Assembly: GCA_020637775.1 (NCBI GenBank) | Contig: JACKJV010000009.1 | Span: 86,636-150,635, forward strand | DNA from: Brucellaceae bacterium | GTDB taxonomy: Bacteria > Pseudomonadota > Alphaproteobacteria > Rhizobiales > Rhizobiaceae | Direction of reading: 5' to 3' | Length of the DNA: 64,000 bases | In this document: positions 1 through 8,975 of the stretch, in pieces | Position numbering within the stretch: the stretch's first letter is position 1 | How the letters are laid out: each line of letters begins with the position of its first letter | Made by a program: the position numbers and the translations under genes | The notes under the pieces: model-generated | What the model was told of the DNA's origin: nothing | The model's input: only the letters and a program-made list of their open reading frames with translations | Database searches by the model: none

Positions 1-284
1 GGGAAGACGGAGGTGATCTGGAATGTGTAGGCCATGCCGGCCTGGATGCGCTTGTGGGCGGGCAGGGCGGTGATGTCGCGGCCTTCAAAGGAGACCGTGC
101 CCTCGTCTGCGGGAATCCGTCCGCACAGAAGCGACACGAACGTGGTCTTGCCGGCCCCGTTCGGGCCGATCAGCGCGCGGATCTGCCCTTCGGGAAGATC
201 GAAGTCCACGGCATGCACCGCACGCAGGCCGCCGAAGCTCTTCGATACCCCGCGCGTGGACAGGAGCGGCGTCACGGCAGCCAT
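1..284 (-). CDS. livG: Branched-chain amino acid/amide ABC transporter, ATP-binding protein LivG (3' part cut by window edge)
   Basis: This is the N-terminal 94 residues of a LivG-type ATPase, which powers uptake of branched-chain amino acids, amides or urea through the LivH-LivM channel at the inner membrane. The Walker A motif GPNGAGKTT lies at about residues 40-48, after the usual opening strand (STRGVSKSFGGLRAV). The gene runs off the left edge, so the signature motif and Walker B are not visible. The ATG start lies 13 bases inside the end of livM, which points to translational coupling within a leftward livHMG operon. The exact substrate cannot be told from the ATPase. Confidence 0.9.
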   Translation of the reverse strand, partial: MAAVTPLLSTRGVSKSFGGLRAVHAVDFDLPEGQIRALIGPNGAGKTTFVSLLCGRIPADEGTVSFEGRDITALPAHKRIQAGMAYTFQITSVF

Positions 285-1216
285 GGCGCCATCCTCTTGC
301 GCAGCGTGCCGGCAAGGCCTTGCGGCGCGAACAGCGTGAGCAGCACGAGGGCCGCGCCGGCCAGCAGCATGTAGGCCGTGGTCACGCTGCTGGTCAGGTC
401 GATCAGGTAAAACATGAACAGCGTTCCGACAAAGGGACCGATGATCGTTCCCGCCCCGCCCAGCAACACCCACAAGAGCGGCAGGATGGAATATTGCACG
501 GCTGCGAAACTGGCGCCGGCATAGCCGAACAGCAGGCCATAGGCCGCGCCGGACGCCGTCGAAATGGTGCCCGAAACGATGACCGCGCCCAACTTGTGGG
601 CAAACACGTCATAGCCCAGCATGCGCGTGCGTTCCTCGTTTTCGCGGATGGCGACCAGCACCCGCCCGAACGGCGCCTGCACCAGCCGCGACGTGGCCAG
701 GAGAACGATGGCAAACAGGATCAGGGCTGCGAAATAGCGGTTGTCGGCATTCGAAAGGTCGATGCCGAACAGGACGCGGTCCGCGGGCTGGATGACGAAC
801 CCTTCATCGCCCCGTGTCCAGGGCGTGAAATAGAGGATGGTCAGGAAAACCGCCTGCGAGAACATCAGCGTGACGATCATGAAGGCGACACCGGTGGTGC
901 GCAGCGCCAGGAAACCAACCGCCGCCGACAGCGCGACGCCCGCCAGCAGCCCCGCGGCCAGGGCTGGCGCGGCGGCAAGATCGAGATGCTGGACCGTCAG
1001 CCCCATGCCATACATGCCCGCGGCAAAGAACATGGCATGGCCAAGGCTCAGAAGGCCGCAATAGCCGAACAGGACATTGTAGCCCATGGCATAGACAGCC
1101 AGCACCATGATGCGCGCCAGATTGCCCTGATGGTATTCCGGGAGTGCGAAATGCGCCAGCACAAGCGCTGCGACCAGCCCGCCATGCAGGAGGAAAGCCT
1201 TGAGAGCGAGGTTCAT
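272..1216 (-). CDS. livM: Branched-chain amino acid/amide ABC transporter permease LivM
   Basis: A 314-residue polytopic inner-membrane permease of the LivM family, one half of the channel for amino acid, amide or urea import. Hydrophobic segments run along the whole length, and the family landmark GYCGLLSLGHAMFFAAGMYG lies near residues 50-70. The EAA-like cytoplasmic loop around IRENEERTRMLGYD, which contacts the ATPase, is present. The start ATG overlaps the livH stop as ATGA, and livG starts inside its 3' end, so livH, livM and livG form a coupled operon. Confidence 0.93.
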   Translation of the reverse strand: MNLALKAFLLHGGLVAALVLAHFALPEYHQGNLARIMVLAVYAMGYNVLFGYCGLLSLGHAMFFAAGMYGMGLTVQHLDLAAAPALAAGLLAGVALSAAVGFLALRTTGVAFMIVTLMFSQAVFLTILYFTPWTRGDEGFVIQPADRVLFGIDLSNADNRYFAALILFAIVLLATSRLVQAPFGRVLVAIRENEERTRMLGYDVFAHKLGAVIVSGTISTASGAAYGLLFGYAGASFAAVQYSILPLLWVLLGGAGTIIGPFVGTLFMFYLIDLTSSVTTAYMLLAGAALVLLTLFAPQGLAGTLRKRMAPWLP

Positions 1217-2094
1217 CGCGCCGCCTTTCCGAACAGGCCCTGCGGGCGGAAGACCAGCACGAGAGCGACAGCCAGCGTGGCGATGATCTTGGCCAGCGTC
1301 GGCGAGAAGAAGACAGAGATGATGCCGTCGCTCATGCCGATCAGCACGGCCGCCACAACGGTTCCGGCGAGGCTGCCGAGGCCGCCGATGATGACGACGA
1401 TGAAGGACAGCAGTAGCGGGTCGCCGCCCATCAGGTAGTGCGCCTGCTGTATGGGCACGATCAGGACGGCGCCCAGCGCTGCCAGGCCCGCGCCGAGGCC
1501 GAAGGTGAGTGCGTAGACGCGCTCCACCGGAATGGCGAAGGCCAGTGCCGTTTCGCGGTCGAGCTGCGTGGCGCGCAGAATGATGCCGAGCCGTGTCCGG
1601 GTCATGACCAGCCACAGCGCCATCAGCAGGACGATTGCCGCGCCGATCACGAAGAACTTGTAGGTCGAATAGCCGAACCAGGGAAAATAGATGCGGTGAT
1701 TGAACGGCGCCTCGACGGGCCGCGCCTCGGGCCCGTAGGTCATCAGCACCATTTGCTGGATGATGTAGAGCAGGCCGATCGTGGCCACGATGGTGCGTTC
1801 CGGATCGTATTGCACCCGTTTGAGCACCAGGAAATCGGCGGCCGAGGCGATGGCCGCGACGATCAGCGGCGCAATCACGAGCGCCATCACGAAACCGATG
1901 GCGGGATGCCCGCCGGCCATGGACGCGACCCACCAGGCGATCACCGCGCCCAGCATGAAGAATTCGCCATGGGCGACATTGACCACGCGCATGATGCCGA
2001 AGACCAGCGACAGGCCGGCTGCCGTCAGCGCCAGCACCGCCGCCGTCACCGCCCCCTCGAGCGAGGCCAGGAAGAGATAGGGCCCGAAATCCAT
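1213..2094 (-). CDS. livH: Branched-chain amino acid/amide ABC transporter permease LivH
   Basis: A 293-residue membrane permease of the LivH family, partner of LivM. The N-terminal segment, the motif FGIMRVVNVAHGEFFMLGA, and the late LGSLAGTVVAAVLIG segment are typical. It follows the binding-protein gene by about 80 bases and overlaps livM by 4 bases, in the usual order binding protein, LivH, LivM, LivG. The family transports branched-chain amino acids, short amides, urea or aromatic acids; the divergent hydantoinase genes make a cyclic amide or ureido compound a reasonable guess. Confidence 0.93.
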   Translation of the reverse strand: MDFGPYLFLASLEGAVTAAVLALTAAGLSLVFGIMRVVNVAHGEFFMLGAVIAWWVASMAGGHPAIGFVMALVIAPLIVAAIASAADFLVLKRVQYDPERTIVATIGLLYIIQQMVLMTYGPEARPVEAPFNHRIYFPWFGYSTYKFFVIGAAIVLLMALWLVMTRTRLGIILRATQLDRETALAFAIPVERVYALTFGLGAGLAALGAVLIVPIQQAHYLMGGDPLLLSFIVVIIGGLGSLAGTVVAAVLIGMSDGIISVFFSPTLAKIIATLAVALVLVFRPQGLFGKAAR

Positions 2095-2177
2095 GATGAG
2101 GAGGGTGGACCGCGCCGGCTGTGCGGATCAAGCCGGTGCGGTCGCTGTTCCCGCCGATATCCCCCGTTTGTATGCGC

Positions 2178-3482
2178 TCAGAGCGCCTGCGTCGTGTAGT
2201 CGACCTCGTCGGGATAAAGCCCGTCCTCGATCGACGTGGTATGCTGCACGACCAGCTTGCCGCCCTCCACCTTCGAGATGTATTGCGGGCCGAAGACCTG
2301 GTGCGTCTTGCCGTTGAACAGCTTGGCGCCCTGCGGATGCTCGTTGGAGCGTTCCATCGTGGTCATTGCCTCGACGGCCTCGATCAGTTTCGCGCGGTCG
2401 CCCGGCCCCTGGTAGCCGGCCGCCTCCATGCCCGCCTTGATGACGAACAGCGTCTCCCAGCAGCCGAACATGTGGGCGTAGGTGGACACGTCCTTGGGGT
2501 CGGAAACCGAGGCGCCGTTCGCGTCCACGCCGACATGCTCGCGGTAGAACTTGTCATGGTCGCTCTGGTCGGCCTGGGCATAGCGCGGCATGCCTTCCCA
2601 GAAATAGGTCCCATCGAGGAATTCCAGCCCCGGGCTGTTCAGGTCGACGGCTTCGAGGCTGTCGATGAAGCCGAAGATCTGCGGCTTGTTCGGCCCGTAG
2701 AACTCGCCCATTTCCTTGACGAAGGTCAGCACGGCCGGCCCGACCATGACATGGTAGATGACCTCGGTCTCGCGCGGGATCTTGGGGAAGTACTTGGTGA
2801 AGGAGGTTTCCGTCGGCGGAATGGCGATCTTCTCGATGATCTGGCCGCCATTGGCCTCGACGGCCTCGGAGAAGAAGTCGCGGTGGTCGTGGCCGAAGGC
2901 ATAATCGGGGAAGATCATGGTGACCTTCTTGCCCAGATTCTGCGTCACGAAGGGGGCCATGGACTTCACCTGGCTCTTCACGTCGCAAATGCCGGGCTGG
3001 AGCGTGTATCGGTTGAGCGCGCCGGACGCCACGTGATGGCCTTCCGATACCACGAAATAGGGAATCTTGAGCTCGCCGGCGCGGGGCGCCGACCCCATGA
3101 CCACATGCGAGAAGAGGGTGCCGTAGGCAATGTCGCAATTGTGCTGGCTGGCGAACTTCTCGACCACTTCGGCGCCGCGCTTGGGATCGGTGCCGTCATC
3201 CTCGGCAATGATCTCGACCGGACGGCCGTTGATGCCGCCGCCATCGTTGATCAGCTTGGTGGCCGCGGTCGTCACCCGGTCATACCAGCGCCCGTAGGCC
3301 GCGCCGATGCCGGTACGGTGGACCTGAAAGCCGATCCTGATGGGTTCGGATGTCTGCGCCTGTGCATAGCGCACGAACCCCGGCAGGGCCGTTGAAGCAG
3401 CAATCGCACCGGCTCCGGCAGCCGCACCCTTCAGGATGTCGCGGCGTGTGCTGCGGAGGTCTTTCCTGTCACTGGTCGTCAT
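2178..3482 (-). CDS. ABC transporter periplasmic substrate-binding protein, Peripla_BP_6 type, Tat-exported
   Basis: A 434-residue periplasmic binding protein for the livHMG transporter. The N-terminus carries a twin-arginine signal (STRRDILKGAAAGAG) followed by a hydrophobic stretch and an AQA cleavage region, so it is probably exported folded by Tat. The mature part (IRIGFQVHRTGIGAAYG, DGGGINGRPVEIIAEDDGTDP, FPDYAFGHDHRDFF) matches the type 1 periplasmic fold seen in LivJ/K, amide-binding and urea-binding proteins. I chose the ATG at MTTSDRK because an AGAGGAG ribosome site lies just upstream; an upstream in-frame ATG would add 13 residues before the signal. A perfect 14-base palindrome lies about 45 bases upstream. 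The ligand is unknown. Confidence 0.9.
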   Translation of the reverse strand: MTTSDRKDLRSTRRDILKGAAAGAGAIAASTALPGFVRYAQAQTSEPIRIGFQVHRTGIGAAYGRWYDRVTTAATKLINDGGGINGRPVEIIAEDDGTDPKRGAEVVEKFASQHNCDIAYGTLFSHVVMGSAPRAGELKIPYFVVSEGHHVASGALNRYTLQPGICDVKSQVKSMAPFVTQNLGKKVTMIFPDYAFGHDHRDFFSEAVEANGGQIIEKIAIPPTETSFTKYFPKIPRETEVIYHVMVGPAVLTFVKEMGEFYGPNKPQIFGFIDSLEAVDLNSPGLEFLDGTYFWEGMPRYAQADQSDHDKFYREHVGVDANGASVSDPKDVSTYAHMFGCWETLFVIKAGMEAAGYQGPGDRAKLIEAVEAMTTMERSNEHPQGAKLFNGKTHQVFGPQYISKVEGGKLVVQHTTSIEDGLYPDEVDYTTQAL

Positions 3483-3527
3483 GACGTTCTCCTCTGGAAG
3501 ACGGGCGGCATGCCCCTTCAACTGTTA

Positions 3528-3541
3528 ACCTTGCGCAAGGT
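3528..3541. promoter_or_regulatory. Perfect 14-bp palindrome upstream of the binding-protein gene
   Basis: ACCTTGCGCAAGGT is its own reverse complement. It lies between the membrane-protein gene and the Tat binding-protein gene, about 45 bases before the latter's start codon. No T-run follows, so a terminator is unlikely. It fits a dimeric regulator's operator; no regulator gene is visible in the neighbourhood. Confidence 0.4.
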
Positions 3542-3576
3542 CAGCCTCCGAGTCCAGCCTTTTCAAGCGCTTCCGC

Positions 3577-4971
3577 TCATGCGCCGCGCGGAGCGGCCAG
3601 CAGCCACAGCCCGAACAGCGTGAAGGCGATCATCACCGCGATCAGCGGCACCTGGGAAAGCAGCGCCTTGCGGTTCGACGGGAACATGCCAAGCGCGATG
3701 GCATGGGCAGCCACGATGGCGATCACATGGCCGGCCACCACGCCGCCGGCCTGCGTGAGGAAAAGGACGCGCACGCTTTCGGTCGTGTTCAGAAACCCGG
3801 TCGTGACCTCGTCATGCTCACCGTGTTCATGAAAGGCATGGGTCAGGGCTTCCAGCACGTATTGCCCGTTGACGAGCAGGACCGTCAGATAGTGCGCCAG
3901 ATGATAGCCGGCCGCAATGGGCAGGATCGCGGCAGCCTGGCGCCGGAAGACCTCGGAAAAACGGTGCTGTTCGCCTGCCAGCCGCAGGCCGGCCCAGATG
4001 GCGCCCGCGAAGACGGTGACGAAAAGCGCCATGGTCGCAAACAGGCCAAGCACGGTTTGCAACCAGACGGCAGAGCGGCCCGGAAATTCCAGCGGATTGA
4101 CGCCGATGAACGCGAGCCAGGCGAAGGTCTCGTTGATTCCGTCGAAGGAACCGGTGGCCATCATCAGCAGCACGAGAACGGCGAGCGCGGACGACAGAGG
4201 CGGTGCGTTCGCAATGGCATGCCCCCAGAGACCGATCCGCCAGCCATCCCGGCGACGGGCAACCAGGCCGACGCGGGCGATGAGGCTCATCAGCACGGTG
4301 ACGAACTCGCCGTGTCGCAGCCAGGCGCGCGGGCCGAACAGCAGCATGGCCATCAGCGTGAAGACGAGATAGCCGGACACGACCGCAGCCAGCCTGTCGG
4401 GATCGTCCGGTGCGATGTCTGCCAGATAGAAGCAGCCGAAAGCCACGTAGAGCACGACCGCGGGTAGGGCACCGATCCGCTCCGGCAGGAAAATGACGGC
4501 GCCTGGGCGGCCGGCTCTTTCGAGCAGCCATGCCAGACCGGCAAACGGATTGATCCAGCGCCAGAGATCGCCGATCAGCGCCTGGAGGAAGACCAGCACG
4601 ATCCACCAGACGGTCCAGATCGCCAGCGGCAACGGGTTTTCCAGCGGATCGCGCGTACCGAGAAATCCGCTCGTGACAAGCGCGACCAGCAATGCAAGGG
4701 CAGCCACCTGTCCGCCGAGGCGCAGGGGCCGCAGTCCCGGCAGGGACAGGGAAACGGCAGCAAACAATGCCCCCGTGATCGCCCTCGGCAGCAGCAGCAT
4801 GGCCAGCACGGTCAACACCACGGCGATGACCCCGGACGCGATGTAGATGCCTGTCGGCAGCAACAGGACAAGCCCGCCTTCCGAAACATGGGCGCAAGCA
4901 GGCGCCGCGCCCGCCAGAAGCCCGAGACCGGCAAGACCGCCAGCCAGGCATGCCAAGCCCCGCTTCTCCAT
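3577..4971 (-). CDS. Polytopic inner-membrane protein of unknown function
   Basis: A 464-residue protein with an N-terminal signal-like segment (LAGLGLLAGAAPACAHVSEGG) and about ten further hydrophobic segments, so it is a large inner-membrane protein. The ending of the signal region in AHVSEGGLVLLLPTGIYI resembles a family of alphaproteobacterial membrane proteins sometimes labelled fenitrothion hydrolase; this is memory of a name, not proof of activity. Histidine-rich stretches occur late in the protein (YHLAHYLTVLL, HAFHEHGEHDEVTT) and could bind metal. It is the first gene of the leftward group that continues with the binding protein and livHMG, and it is divergent from hyuA. The start at MEKRGL was preferred; a GTG six codons earlier is also possible. 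Confidence 0.7.
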   Translation of the reverse strand: MEKRGLACLAGGLAGLGLLAGAAPACAHVSEGGLVLLLPTGIYIASGVIAVVLTVLAMLLLPRAITGALFAAVSLSLPGLRPLRLGGQVAALALLVALVTSGFLGTRDPLENPLPLAIWTVWWIVLVFLQALIGDLWRWINPFAGLAWLLERAGRPGAVIFLPERIGALPAVVLYVAFGCFYLADIAPDDPDRLAAVVSGYLVFTLMAMLLFGPRAWLRHGEFVTVLMSLIARVGLVARRRDGWRIGLWGHAIANAPPLSSALAVLVLLMMATGSFDGINETFAWLAFIGVNPLEFPGRSAVWLQTVLGLFATMALFVTVFAGAIWAGLRLAGEQHRFSEVFRRQAAAILPIAAGYHLAHYLTVLLVNGQYVLEALTHAFHEHGEHDEVTTGFLNTTESVRVLFLTQAGGVVAGHVIAIVAAHAIALGMFPSNRKALLSQVPLIAVMIAFTLFGLWLLAAPRGA

Positions 4972-5082
4972 GCCGCCTGAGCTCCCCACCTCGTTGCGCC
5001 GTCACCATTGCAGCCGCTTCGCGTTGACAAGGCAAGGGGTTTGCGCATTCATTTGCATACGAAGAAAATCGCGGGGTCCAGC

Positions 5083-7129
5083 ATGGAAAAGGCGGGCGTG
5101 CGTATCGCCGGGATCGACGTGGGAGGAACCTTCACCGATCTTGTCCTGCTTGACCAGGCCAGCGGCGCGGTCCACCTGGCCAAGGTGCCATCCACACTCG
5201 ACAACCAGGCCTATGGCGTGCTGGCGGCGCTGGAGGAGGCTGAGGCCGACCTCGCCACGCTCGGCCTCATCATCCACGGCACGACCACCACCACCAATGC
5301 CGTGCTGGAGCGCAAGCTGGCGCGCACTGGCCTCATCACCACGCGCGGCTTTCGCGACGTGCTCGAGCTTGGCCGCAGAACTCGCCCGCAAGCCTATGGA
5401 ATGAAAGGAAAGTTCAACCCCATTATTCCGCGTGACCTGCGCCTTGAAGTTGCCGAGCGGATGGATGCAGAGGGCGACATCGTCATCCCGCTTGACGAGG
5501 CCGAAGTGGATGCGTGCGCCCGCAAACTGATCGCCGCCGGGTGCGAATCCGTGGTGATCCATTTCCTCCACGCCTATGCCAATCCGGCTCATGAAAGCCG
5601 GGCTGGCGAGATCGTCCGCGCACTCTGGCCCAACGATCATGTCACGCTTGGCCATGAGATCCTGTCGGAGGCGCGCGAGTTCGAACGCGGTGTGACAGCC
5701 GCCGTGAATGCATCGGTCCAGCCACTTCTGGAGCGCTATGTGCGCCGCCTGCGCGAGGAACTCGAAGCGCGCGGCTATGGCGGCGAAGTCCTTGTCATGA
5801 ACGGAAATGGCGGCATGGTGTCGTCGCGTATGGTCGCCCGCGAGGCGGCCAAGACGGTCATGTCCGGCCCCGCCTCGGGCGTCAAGGCGGCGGCCCATAC
5901 CGGATTGCTCGCCGGCATTTCGAACCTCGTCACCTATGACATGGGCGGCACCTCGACCGATGTCGCGCTGATCCGTGGCGGCCAGCCACCGGTCTCGTCC
6001 GAGATCGAGATCGAATACGCCATGCCCATCCACGTGCCCATGGTGGATGTGCGCACGGTGGGGGCGGGTGGCGGGTCCATTGCCCGGGTCAATGCGGCCG
6101 GCCTGCTCGATGTCGGGCCGATGAGCGCGGGCGCGGTGCCCGGGCCGGTCTGCTATGGCCGTGGCGGCACCGAGCCGACGATTTCGGACGCCAACCTGCT
6201 GCTCGGCAGGCTCGATCCCGCGCGGCTGAAATCGGTGGAGGGCGGTGTTTCCATCGATCATGTCGCCGCGGTCTTCGCGGCGTCCATCGGCGATCCGCTC
6301 GGCCTCGACGCAACCGGGGCGGCGGCGGCCGTCATACGCATGGCGAACACGAAAATGGCCGGCGCCATCCGCATGGTCTCGGTCTCCATGGGTGCCGATC
6401 CGCGCGATTTCGCGCTGTTCGCCTTCGGCGGCGCAGGGCCGTTGCATGCCTGTGCGCTGGCGCGCGAGCTGGCCATTCCCCGCGTTCTCGTGCTGCCGCG
6501 CCCGGGGATCACCAATGCGCTTGGCTGCGTGGTGGCCGACATGCGCCACGACTTCGCAACACGATCAACAGTCCGGTGGCCACGCTTGACGTGGCAGCCC
6601 TGCATCGCCTTGTCGCCGAACGCATGGCCGAGGGCGAAGCGCTGATCCGGAAGGAACGGTGGAAACGCGGGCGATCAGGCATCTGTCTCGGCCGACATGC
6701 AATTCTCCGGACAGACGCATCTGCTGCGCTGCGTCCGCACCCGACCGCGAGACGATCCAGCGCCTGTTCGAGCAGGCCTATTTTGCCCGGTTCAAGGTGC
6801 AATTGCCGGAGATCCGCGCCGTTCTGCTGAACGTCAACGTGTCGGTGATCGGCGAACGTGCAACCCTCGATCTTTCGGCGCTCATCGATCCGGCCGGCCG
6901 CAAGGCAACGCTTGGCGAGGCGCAGACGGGACGCGATCCGTCCTGGTTTGACAGCGGATGGAGCGACACGCCCGTCTACTGGCGCGATTTCCCTGCCACC
7001 GGGTTTCGAACTGCATGGCCCGGCTGTCATTCAGCAGATGGACGACGGTTCTGGTGGAGCCGGAGACCACGCCATCGGCGATGCCCGTGGCAACATCATC
7101 ATCACGGTGGGAGGCGGCGATGGCGCTGA
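5083..7129 (+). CDS. hyuA: Hydantoinase/oxoprolinase A subunit (HyuA family), frameshifted as sequenced
   Basis: ATP-dependent amidohydrolase subunit of the hydantoinase/5-oxoprolinase/acetone carboxylase family. The first 490 or so residues are intact: the ATP-binding start IAGIDVGGTFTDL, HGTTTTTNAVLER, the DMGGTSTDVALI motif and GPVCYGRGGTEPTISDANL. After ADMRHDF (about 6556) the frame breaks repeatedly, near 6560, 6690, 6735 and 7000, but the missing C-terminal pieces (DMQFSGQTHLLR, LFEQAYFARFKVQLPEIRAVLLN, HGPAVIQQMD) follow in other frames in the right order. The stop is inferred at 7127-7129, overlapping the hyuB start. The ATG at 5083 puts MEKAGVRIAGID at the family N-terminus. Substrates in the family include hydantoins, 5-oxoproline and aryl ketones; which applies here is not known. 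Confidence 0.85.
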
Positions 7130-8883
7130 TCCGGTCACGCTTTCGGTCATCCAGGCCGGTTGCAGCAGGTCTGCGACGAGATGGATCTGACCTTCTCGCG
7201 CGCAGCCTTTTCGCCGGTGATCGCAGAGGCCAACGACCGGTCCGACGGCATCTATGACGCTGGGGACGGTTCGCTGATCGCGCAAGGGGCGGGCGGCCTG
7301 CCGGTCTTCGTCGGCACGATGCAATATTCCACCCGCACGCTGATTGCCATGATAGCGGCGGGAACCGCAGCCGCACCTGCGCCCGGTGACATCTACATCG
7401 TCAACGATCCCTATCTGGGCGGCACGCACCTCATGGATGTGCGTTTCGCCATGCCCTTCTACCGCGACGGCAAGATCTTCTGCTGGTTGTCCAATACCGG
7501 TCATTGGCCGGACACGGGCGGCGCCGTGCCGGGCGGCTTCTCCGCTTCGGCGACCGCGGTGGAGCAGGAGGGTCTGCGCCTGCCGCCCGTCCGCCTTTTC
7601 AAACAGGGTGTTCTCGATCCGGAAATCTACGCCATCATCTGTTCCAATATCCGCGTGGCGGACCAGCGCATCGGCGATGTGAAGGCACAGGCCGCCGCGC
7701 TGCAGGTCGGTGCCGACCGGCTCGGCGAACTGCTGGACCGCTATGGCGACGCGACCGTGCGCGAGGCCATCGGCGCCTTGCGGGCACGCGCCGCGGAACA
7801 GATGCGCACGCTTGTTTCGGCCATTCCCGACGGCTGCTACCGCTCGGTCGCCTGGGTGGACAGCGATGGCGTCGTCAACGAACCGCTGGCCATCCGCCTT
7901 GCCGTGACCAAGGCAGGCGACAGTCTCACCTTCGACTTCGCCGGCTCCGCGCCACCTTGTGCCGGGCCGATGAACTCGGTGCTGGCGACCACCCTGTCAT
8001 CGGTCTACCTCGCCATGCGCCACATCTTTCCCGAGGTTCCGATCTCCGCCGGCGCCTTCGAGCCGCTGCATGTGACCGGATACGAAGGCACATTTCTCGA
8101 TGCCCGCTATCCGCGCCCGGTCTCGGGCTGCGCCGCCGAGGTCTCGCAGCGCATCGCCGAGGCCGTCTTTGCCGCGCTGGTGGAGGCCGTGCCGGACGTG
8201 TGACGGCAGCGCCGGCTGGCACATCGGGCAACTTCGCGCTCGGCGGGCACGATCCTGCCAGGGCGCGCGACTTTGTCATGTACCAGCTTTCCGGCGGCGG
8301 CTGTGGCGGCAATGGCGACCATGACGGGCTGGCCAATGGCTGCTCGACCATCGGCATATCCAAAGCCCGCCGGTGGAGATCATGGAGCAGGCCTTTCCGT
8401 GCTCTACCGTCGCTATGCACTGCGCGAGGGATCGGGCGGGCCGGACGGCATCGCGGCGGCTTCAGGCCTGATTATGAGCTTGAATTGCGGCGTGGCGCAG
8501 CGCGCGCATCCTTCGTCATGGATCATGGCTGGTTCAGCCCGCAGGGCGCGCTGGGCGGGGCGGACGGTGCCGTCAATGAGGTCACCGTCTGGCGCGCGGG
8601 GCGGCCCTACACGCCGGAGCATCTGTCCAAGGAACAGGACATTCCGCTGGCGCCTGGCGACCGGGTCCATGTGCGCACGCCGGGCGGCGGCGGCTATGGC
8701 GATCTGCTGACGCGCGACCCGCAAGCCGTGGCAGAAGATGTGCGTTTGGAGCGCTATACGGCCGAGCAGGCGCACAGGCTGTTCGGTGTGGTCCTGACGG
8801 GAGAAGAAGCAAGTGTGGACCGGGAGGCGACCGGGCGTCTTCGCCATGCCATGAGACATGACGCAAGGCCGGCAGCGATGTGA
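7120..8883 (+). CDS. hyuB: Hydantoinase/oxoprolinase B subunit (HyuB family), frameshifted as sequenced
   Basis: Partner subunit of HyuA. A long intact piece from about 7160 to 8203 contains LTFSRAAFSPVIAEANDRSDG, PGDIYIVNDPYLGGTHLMDV and SNTGHWPDTGG, all typical of HyuB. One missing base near 7125 and one near 7159 separate this from the likely start, which I reconstruct as MAADPVTLSVIQAG. Further breaks lie near 8203, 8360 and 8460; the C-terminus (VMDHGWFSPQGALGGADGA, VHVRTPGGGGYGD) returns in frame to a stop at 8881-8883. The gene follows hyuA with overlap, as is normal for this enzyme. The family hydrolyses amide bonds in cyclic ureides or lactams, or acts as an ATP-dependent ketone carboxylase. 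Confidence 0.85.
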
Positions 8884-8975
8884 CCGGCAATCCGGCCGCC
8901 TGAGGCGTTGCGCCCCATCAACCGCTTGCCTATACCGTCGCGACACGAAAATCCTTGCATGTCGGAAAAACAGTC

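Noticed and set aside
2121..3395. 424-codon open frame on the plus strand
   Set aside because: Shadow of the Tat binding-protein gene on the other strand, rich in His, Arg and Asp with no domain.
5024..5053. TTGACA followed by ATTCAT as a possible hyuA promoter
   Set aside because: The -35 word is good, but the -10 match is poor and spacing had to be chosen to fit, so I do not call it.
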